A stretch of DNA of 64,000 nt, from positions 11,108,501 through 11,172,500 of the forward strand of contig CP089984.1 of NCBI GenBank assembly GCA_037157815.1, read 5' to 3'. The notes beneath the pieces were generated by a model. It had not been told where the DNA came from. It searched no databases and saw nothing but the letters and a program-made list of their open reading frames with translations. Positions 58,708 through 64,000 of this stretch are shown here, piece by piece. The first letter of the stretch is position 1, and each line of letters starts with the position of its first letter. A program made the translations under genes and the position numbers. This DNA comes from Sorangiineae bacterium MSr11954. GTDB lineage: Bacteria; Myxococcota_A; Polyangia; Polyangiales; Polyangiaceae.

Positions 58708-59940
58708 ATGAAGAAACTCCATGGTGCGGGCGGGGCCTTGTCACTCGTCCTCGCGGGCCTCCTCGGGACGGCGAGCGGCTGCGGGAGCGACAGCAACGAC
58801 ACGGGCGGCGGCGGGTTGAAGGGGACCACGCGCTTCGCCGTCTCCAGCACGGTCTCCAACAACGACAGCAACGCCGCGGGCTATGTGACCATCCTCGACT
58901 CCCTCGAGCCGCGCGCGAAGCTCTCGCTCAAAAATGCGCGCGAGTTCGTAGGCCAGTCCGACATGTGGACGTACGAAGGAGCCGTCTTCGTCGCGAGCGG
59001 CGACGAGCCGAAGGTCACCAAGTTCACGGTCGGCGACGACGGCCGCCTGGTGCAACAGGGCCAGGCCCTCAGCTTTGCGGCTTACGGCTTCCAGCCGGGC
59101 GACGCGGCCTTTTGGTACAACCGCTTCATCAGCCCGACCAAGGCATACATGATCCACGGCACGGCGGAGTACGTGGTCTGGAATCCGGCGGAGATGAAGA
59201 TCATCGACAAGTTCAACCTCCCCAAGATGGAGCCGCGTGATGGGATGATCCCGCGCGCCGCCTTCATGGACCGCGGCACCGTGGTCCACAACGGGCGCCT
59301 GTACCAACCGCTCTATTGGACGGACGAAGGCTGGGAGCGCCGCCCCGACGACTCGAAGATCGCCGTGTTCGACGTGAACACCAACCAGTTGATTCAGCTG
59401 CTCTCCGCCCCGTGCCCGGGGCTCGACGTGGCCACCCTCGACGAATCCGGCAATATCTATTTCAGCCCCTGGACCGGCGGCGCCGCCGTTCACTTGGTGC
59501 TCGAGAACGCCGCCACGTGCGTGGCCAAGGTCGACACCAACACATTGAAGGTGTCCGTCGAGTTCAACTTCAAAGACGTGACCGAAGGGCGCGAGGGCTC
59601 CGCCTTTTATTATGCCGGCAAAGGCCAATTCGTCATGTCCGTGTTTCACCACGAGAAGGTCGATGTGGCGGGCGCCAAAAAGCCCTTCGACATCATCCAC
59701 GGTTTGAATTGGCACATTTGGAGCTACGATCCCAAGTCGCATAAAGCCACCGAGGTGAGCTCCATCGGGTGGAACAGCGGGGCCACGTATTGGACCCGGG
59801 TCGACGGCGCGCCGTATGCCCTCATCCCTGGGGCCAATTATGCGTCCACCATCGTCTATGGTTTCAATACGGCGGACTCCACCGCCACCAAGCTTTTCGA
59901 TACCGATGGTTGGATGACCCGCCTCTTCAAAGTTCGATAG
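58708..59940 (+). CDS. MxcI-like beta-propeller lipoprotein
   Basis: A 410-residue lipoprotein. The signal peptide LSLVLAGLLGTASGC carries the lipobox. The mature chain is a beta-propeller of DUF4374/MxcI type: GYVTILDSLEP, MWTYEGAVFVASGDEPKVTK, AFWYNRFISPTKAYMIHGTA, KIAVFDVNTNQLIQLLSAPC, GNIYFSPWTGG and HIWSYDPKSHKATEVSS. In myxochelin loci such a protein follows the receptor, and it probably binds the siderophore or shields the receptor. It follows the receptor by 22 bp and is the last clear gene of the operon. Confidence 0.82.
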   Translation: MKKLHGAGGALSLVLAGLLGTASGCGSDSNDTGGGGLKGTTRFAVSSTVSNNDSNAAGYVTILDSLEPRAKLSLKNAREFVGQSDMWTYEGAVFVASGDEPKVTKFTVGDDGRLVQQGQALSFAAYGFQPGDAAFWYNRFISPTKAYMIHGTAEYVVWNPAEMKIIDKFNLPKMEPRDGMIPRAAFMDRGTVVHNGRLYQPLYWTDEGWERRPDDSKIAVFDVNTNQLIQLLSAPCPGLDVATLDESGNIYFSPWTGGAAVHLVLENAATCVAKVDTNTLKVSVEFNFKDVTEGREGSAFYYAGKGQFVMSVFHHEKVDVAGAKKPFDIIHGLNWHIWSYDPKSHKATEVSSIGWNSGATYWTRVDGAPYALIPGANYASTIVYGFNTADSTATKLFDTDGWMTRLFKVR

Positions 59941-60163
59941 TCGGCGCGCTCGTGCCTTGAGATGATGGCGCTCCTGCTCGCGCGCGACACGGCTGCCGCC
60001 CAGCGGGGCACCCGCGCGCGGCGCAACCTCGCGCGGCCCGGCCATGGGCGGGCTGACCCGAACCGCCTCATTTGCACCTCTCGACGCCACGAAGCTCGTG
60101 CCAGAAACGACCACACCCGCCTACGTGAGCGACGTCCACGCGCGGGATCGCGGTCGAGGCCTC

Positions 60164-60550
60164 GTCCGTGGGGACAACGGCCAAATCGTGCCGACCTGTC
60201 GCCACCGCGACCCCGACTCCAGCTTCGACCGCACGGATTTGGTCGTCGCGCCACGGGCTATGCTCCCGGCAGCCGGCGTTGCAGCCGCTCGAGCACTTCA
60301 TCCGCCGGGACACCAAGAAGCGCGATGTCGTTGCCCTGGACCACGCGCTCTCCCCGCGAAAAAATCGATGACCGGGCGAATTTTCGTGGCCAACGCCGAT
60401 TGGCACACCCATGGGGCGGCGGCGCCCGACTTGGGCATTGGAGCGTATCGCAATGCCGCCATCCTCGATGCCGTCATGCGGCGCGAGGTCGACGCGCTCC
60501 CCGAGCACACGGCCTACACCCGGTTTGCATTGCCGGAGGCGCGCCCCTAG
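60164..60550 (+). pseudogene. Decayed L-lysine/L-ornithine N-monooxygenase (siderophore hydroxylase), C-terminal part
   Basis: Pieces of the C-terminal third of a K_oxygenase (IucD/PvdA/SidA type) appear in order but in three frames. Frame 2 gives LVRGDNGQIVPT and DRTDLVVA (to 60250). Frame 1 gives ATGYAP (60250-60267), the conserved ATGY motif. Frame 0 gives LQPLEHFIRRDTKKRDVVALD (one residue longer than quoted limits aside, 60279-60340), ending in a stop near 60370. Frame 2 again gives GRIFVANADWHTHG, GIGAYRNAAILDAV and ALPEHTAYTRF (from 60371). At least two frameshifts are needed. The upstream two-thirds of the gene is missing. The remnant sits directly after the siderophore uptake operon. 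Confidence 0.7.
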
Positions 60551-60632
60551 CGGCGCCCCACGCGGGCACCCCGCTCGATCGCGCAGAGAAACGCTTTTGC
60601 GGTGGGGACAAAGCGCTGTATTTGGGAGAGCC

Positions 60633-62144
60633 ATGGCCCTTTCCCTCTCCATTCGCTCGGCGCAACCACTGGAACTCGAGGCGGACGTGACCGTCTTCGG
60701 TGTTTGGGCGTTCGATCCGTCCAAGAAACTCCCTGACGCCATCAAAGACGTCGATCGAGCCCTGGGGGAGGGTGGCCTTCTCGCGCTCGTCAAAAAGGAA
60801 GAATTCAGCGGCAAGCCGGACCAGTCGCTGTCCATCCCGACCCTCGGCCGCGTCCCCGGCATCAACCGCATCGTCTTTCTCGGCCTGGGCGATCGCGCCT
60901 CCGTCAAAGACCCCGAGACCCGCACCTTCGCCGCCCGCGCGGCGCGCGCTGCATTGGGCGATCGCGCCAAGTCGTTGGTGGTGGTGCTCCCCGAGGGCAT
61001 CGAGAAGCACCTTCGCGCCGTGGGGGAGGGGATCGAGCTCGGAGCCTACCGCTTCACCAAGCACCTGACCGGCGACCGCCGCCCCAAGGAGGTGCTCGAG
61101 ACGGTCACCTTCGTCCTGTCGTCGAAGAAGTCCGGGGATGGCAAGGCCGATGGAAAGAAGGACATCGCGCTCGGCCAAAAGATCGCCTTCGGCGTCAACC
61201 TCGCCCGCGACTTGAGCAACGAGCCGGCGAATATCCTCACGCCCGCGGCCCTCGCCAACGAGGCGCAGAAGATGGCCAAGGCCAACGGCCTGAAAATCGA
61301 GATCTTCGACTACAAAGAGATCCAGAAGCGCGGCATGGCGCTCATCGACGCCGTGGGCCGCGGAAGCGTCAACGAGCCCCGCTTCGTGCACATCTCGTAC
61401 ACGCCGGCCAAAAAGGCGAAGAAGAAGTTCGTCTTCGTGGGCAAGGGCATCACCTTCGACACCGGCGGCATCAGCATCAAGCCGGCGCAGGGCATGGGCG
61501 AGATGAAGCACGACATGTCGGGCGCCGCCAACATGGTCGGGTTGATGGCCGCGGTCGCCGCGGTCAAACCCCATGTCGAGGTGCACGCGCTCATGGCGTG
61601 CGCGGAAAATATGCCCAGCGGCAACGCCTACCGCCCCGGCGACGTGTGGCCTTCGCTCGACGGCAAGAGCGTCGAAATCATCAACACCGACGCCGAAGGC
61701 CGCCTGGTCCTCGCCGACGCGCTCGCCTACGGCGCCCAGCTCGAACCCGATCTGCTCGTCGACAACGCCACCTTGACCGGCGCGTGCATCGTGGCGCTCG
61801 GCAACACCTACTCCGGCTGGTACGCCAACAGCGAGGACGCCATCCGCGACTTTTCGGACGCGCTCAAAGCCTCGGGCGAGCAAATGTGGCGCATGCCGCT
61901 CATCGAGGAGCTCCGCGAGCAGCTCAAGAGCGATACGGCCGATCTCAAGCACATGGGCGATCGCTCCGGCGGCTCCATCACCGCGGCGCTATTTTTGCGC
62001 GAGTTCATCGGCAAGACCAAGAACTGGGTGCACGCCGACATCGCCGGCCCCGCCACGTCGGACCGCGCCACCGGCTGGAACGCCAAGGGCGCCACCGGCC
62101 ATGGCGTGCTGACGTTCCTTTCGCTCATCGAAAAGGCGGGATAG
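60633..62144 (+). CDS. pepA: Leucyl aminopeptidase (M17)
   Basis: A 503-residue cytosolic M17 dizinc aminopeptidase. The N-terminal domain (1-170) is divergent, as usual. The catalytic domain has FVFVGKGITFDTGGISIKP, GMGEMKHDMSGAANMVGLMA, CAENMPSGNAYRPGDV, the family signature NTDAEGRLVLADAL, and VDNATLTGACIVALG. The metal-binding Lys, Asp and Glu are all present. PepA also acts as a DNA-binding architectural protein in E. coli, which cannot be judged here. An ATG at 60633 with GGGAGAG upstream is the start. Confidence 0.95.
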   Translation: MALSLSIRSAQPLELEADVTVFGVWAFDPSKKLPDAIKDVDRALGEGGLLALVKKEEFSGKPDQSLSIPTLGRVPGINRIVFLGLGDRASVKDPETRTFAARAARAALGDRAKSLVVVLPEGIEKHLRAVGEGIELGAYRFTKHLTGDRRPKEVLETVTFVLSSKKSGDGKADGKKDIALGQKIAFGVNLARDLSNEPANILTPAALANEAQKMAKANGLKIEIFDYKEIQKRGMALIDAVGRGSVNEPRFVHISYTPAKKAKKKFVFVGKGITFDTGGISIKPAQGMGEMKHDMSGAANMVGLMAAVAAVKPHVEVHALMACAENMPSGNAYRPGDVWPSLDGKSVEIINTDAEGRLVLADALAYGAQLEPDLLVDNATLTGACIVALGNTYSGWYANSEDAIRDFSDALKASGEQMWRMPLIEELREQLKSDTADLKHMGDRSGGSITAALFLREFIGKTKNWVHADIAGPATSDRATGWNAKGATGHGVLTFLSLIEKAG

Positions 62145-62197
62145 AAGGCGGAGCCCGACGAGCGGGTGCGCTGCAGCCGCTCCGTCGTACCCGTAGT

Positions 62198-63055
62198 ATG
62201 GGAGAAGCCGTGGTAGACGCCGTCGATCTCGAAAAGAAGCTGAGTCGCGCCATGGGGCGCGCCATCGGGGATTTCAACATGATCGCCGAGGGCGACCGGA
62301 TCCTGGTGGCGGTCAGCGGCGGCAAGGACAGCTACACCATGCTGCACCTTCTCCGTCAGCTGCAGGAGAAGGCTCCGGTGAGCTTCGAGCTGGAGGTGGT
62401 CAACATCGATCAAGGCCACCCCGGCTACCCGGCCGACGTGCTGCGCGACTACATGGCGCGCGAAAACCACCGCTTCACCATGATCGAAGAGGACACCTAC
62501 TCGATCGTCACCGAGAAAATCCCGGCGAACAAAACGTATTGCTCGCTCTGCTCCCGTCTGCGCCGCGGCATCCTCTACCGCGTCGCCACCGAGCTTCGCT
62601 GCAACAAGATCGCGCTCGGCCACCACCGCGACGACGTCCTGCAGACCTTTCTGCTCAACTTTCTCTTCGCCGGCCAGCTCGCCGCCATGCCGCCCAAGCT
62701 GGTGGCGAGCACGGGTCACATCGTCCTGCGCCCGCTGCTCTATTGCGCGGAGGAGGACATCGCCGCCTTTGCCGAGGCGCAAAAGTTCCCGATCCTCCCG
62801 TGCGACCTTTGCGGCTCGCAGGACAATCTGCAGCGCAAGGTCGTGGGCCGCATGATCGACCAGCTCGAGCGCGATCGCCCCGGCACCAAGGCGAGCATGC
62901 TCGCGGCCCTTCAGAACGTGCGCCCCAGCCAGCTCCTCGACCGGAATTTATGGGCCCAGCTCGGGCTCGAGGCCGCGCGCGATCTCCCCGAGTCGGGCGG
63001 AGAATCGGGCGCCCCGCTCATCATGGCCACGCGCCTCGCGCGGCATGTTTCGTAG
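62198..63055 (+). CDS. ttcA: tRNA 2-thiocytidine biosynthesis protein TtcA
   Basis: A 285-residue PP-loop ATPase that thiolates cytidine 32 in tRNA using a 4Fe-4S cluster. The PP-loop is ILVAVSGGKDSYTML. The cluster cysteines lie in YCSLCSRLRRGILYR (CxxC), and CDLCGSQDNLQRKVV supplies the third; GHHRDDVLQTFLLNFLF is also typical. The length is a little under E. coli TtcA (311). The ATG at 62198 gives the standard N-terminus. It starts 53 bp after pepA and may be co-transcribed. Confidence 0.93.
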   Translation: MGEAVVDAVDLEKKLSRAMGRAIGDFNMIAEGDRILVAVSGGKDSYTMLHLLRQLQEKAPVSFELEVVNIDQGHPGYPADVLRDYMARENHRFTMIEEDTYSIVTEKIPANKTYCSLCSRLRRGILYRVATELRCNKIALGHHRDDVLQTFLLNFLFAGQLAAMPPKLVASTGHIVLRPLLYCAEEDIAAFAEAQKFPILPCDLCGSQDNLQRKVVGRMIDQLERDRPGTKASMLAALQNVRPSQLLDRNLWAQLGLEAARDLPESGGESGAPLIMATRLARHVS

Positions 63056-63067
63056 AGGCACGAAGAC

Positions 63068-63826
63068 ATGGCGGCGAGCGACACCCCCACCCCCGCCGAG
63101 GACCAGGACCTGACCGAGCGCATACCGGTGCGCACCCGTCCACGTTTGTTCGAGCTGGGCTCCGTCGCCCAGGCCAGCGTCCCCGGCGCGTATGCCTGGT
63201 TCGTCACCGTGGTGCCCACCGCATGGTCGCGCGGCGCACCTTGGTCGGCGAAGCTGTTCGCCGTCATTGGCGTGGCGCACGTCATCGGCGCCGCCTTGCT
63301 CGAACCCCGCTGGCCGAAAGGTGCGCGCATCGCCTCGGTGTGGGGGCTCGCCACCACCAGCGTCATCGTGTGGGCGCTCTGCCCTTCCGCCCTCGCCTCC
63401 ACCCGCTTCGACACGGCGCGCGGCATCACCGGCATGATTGGCTGGGGACTTTTCGCCTATGCCTCCGCGGCCCCCGCGGTCATGCGCTCGCCCATTTCCA
63501 TCGTGGAGGATGCCGCGCCGCTCAAACCCCGCGGCCGCGTTCCATGGGGCGGGAGCATTTTCATCACCATCGGCACCGTTCTGGCGACCGCCCTGCAATT
63601 CATCGGCTGGCAGACCACGTCCTCCCCCGAGCGCGCCGTCCTGGTCCGGCTCGTATGCCTGGCGCTGGGCCTTGGCCTGATTGGCGCGTCGACATCCATT
63701 GCCCTGGCGCGGCACCAGGTCCGTACGCGCACCTCCCCCCGCCAGCGTATGCGGGTGGTCATCCCGTGGTTCCTGGCCATTTTCCTTTTGGCCATCGTCG
63801 GTGTCGTTTATCGACTTACGCACTGA
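63068..63826 (+). CDS. Integral membrane protein of unknown function
   Basis: A 252-residue protein with about six membrane segments: APWSAKLFAVIGVAHVIGAA, IASVWGLATTSVIVWALCPS, ITGMIGWGLFAYASAAPAVM, SIFITIGTVLATALQFIGWQ, VLVRLVCLALGLGLIGASTS and VVIPWFLAIFLLAIVGVVYR. The N-terminus is an acidic cytoplasmic arm (DTPTPAEDQDLTER). No known family. It starts 12 bp after ttcA. The repetitive helical layout does not resemble a transporter I recognise. Confidence 0.7.
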   Translation: MAASDTPTPAEDQDLTERIPVRTRPRLFELGSVAQASVPGAYAWFVTVVPTAWSRGAPWSAKLFAVIGVAHVIGAALLEPRWPKGARIASVWGLATTSVIVWALCPSALASTRFDTARGITGMIGWGLFAYASAAPAVMRSPISIVEDAAPLKPRGRVPWGGSIFITIGTVLATALQFIGWQTTSSPERAVLVRLVCLALGLGLIGASTSIALARHQVRTRTSPRQRMRVVIPWFLAIFLLAIVGVVYRLTH

Positions 63827-63881
63827 CCCTTCTGCCGTGCAGTAGTGCGAATCGCCCGCCCCGTTGTATTCTGGCGCCGGG

Positions 63882-64000
63882 ATGCATCTTTACGATGTCC
63901 TCGCGGTGATCGTCTTGGTGCTGGGCGCCGTCGCATTCGTCCTCGGCGCCCTCGCGCTCGCGCGCGCCGACGATTTGATCGCGCTCTACTGGATGGTGGC
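63882..64000 (+). CDS. Partial membrane protein gene at the right edge
   Basis: An ATG at 63882 opens a frame without a stop to the window end. The 39 visible residues start MHLYDVLAVIVLVLGAVAFV and continue LGALALARADDLIALYWMV, a hydrophobic first helix with a short charged break. It is likely a small inner-membrane protein. No family can be named from the fragment. Confidence 0.5.
   Translation, partial: MHLYDVLAVIVLVLGAVAFVLGALALARADDLIALYWMV

Noticed and set aside
60044-60550. 168-aa intact protein at 60044
   Set aside because: Its parts match one known family only when frames are shifted, with the ATGY motif in another frame, so a frameshifted pseudogene explains it better.

Overview
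The window is very GC-rich, gene-dense chromosomal DNA from a delta-type proteobacterium, most likely a myxobacterium of the Polyangiales/Sorangiineae type. This is inferred from marker genes: a CdnL/CarD-type RNA-polymerase-binding protein, an AgmX/PglI-type TonB-like lipoprotein, a Ser/Thr kinase with a Pro/Ser-rich tail, a PilZ protein of the short myxobacterial kind, a CxxxY-type CcmE, the futalosine-pathway enzyme MqnD, a lysine-rich H1-like protein and a receptor/lipoprotein pair resembling MxcH/MxcI of myxochelin loci. I see no rRNA, tRNA, CRISPR array, prophage or insertion sequence.

Layout. 1-2.5 kb: a lipoprotein start cut by the window edge, GC-rich repeats, two unknown genes and a 33-bp tandem repeat. 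2.5-9.6 kb: mqnD back to back with a fumarylacetoacetase-family gene, a sulfatase-modifying-factor-like gene coupled to cinA, a rpe/metalloprotease-lipoprotein pair, and a GNAT/cyclic-nucleotide-binding pair. 9.6-13.2 kb: three coupled paralogous CTLNPQPIPPG lipoproteins, then an ABC ATPase, a polytopic membrane protein, NosL and a small protein. 13.4-19.1 kb: cdnL, Ppx/GppA, an OmpA-like lipoprotein, an H1-like protein and a large unknown protein. 19.3-21.5 kb: the most unusual system, a short Cys-rich lipoprotein followed by a DUF692/MNIO enzyme and its DUF2063 partner, which looks like a RiPP metallophore locus. 21.6-29.8 kb: AgmX-like protein, kinase, Cys-rich lipoprotein, HNH protein, CcmE, TPR protein, DUF4920 lipoprotein, SppA. 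29.8-31.4 kb: a TetR regulator and a secreted repeat protein that share operator sequences. 31.6-42.8 kb: Nudix, FHA, cyclophilin, CHAD, RNase J, ArsA-like ATPase, an NrtR-like Nudix with nicotinate phosphoribosyltransferase, a P450 divergent from a TetR gene, and superoxide dismutase. 43-48.5 kb: two choice-of-anchor-P-like lipoproteins, PilZ and an RNase E/G with a very large insertion. 49-54 kb: an ABC-2 exporter and two coupled cation/proton antiporters, then a 33-bp minisatellite. 54.3-60.6 kb: an iron/siderophore uptake operon with a Fur-like box, followed by the decayed end of a siderophore amino-acid N-hydroxylase. 60.6-64 kb: leucyl aminopeptidase, TtcA and membrane proteins.

How the genes fit together. 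Many neighbours are translationally coupled (ATGA, GTGA or TGATG overlaps), and those overlaps were used to fix start codons. Metal handling recurs: MNIO/Cys-rich peptide, NosL, CcmE, superoxide dismutase and the siderophore receptor operon. Envelope lipoproteins are also abundant, with at least twelve lipobox proteins in 64 kb, several of them in paralogous sets. All functional statements are by recognition of sequence motifs; no database search was run.
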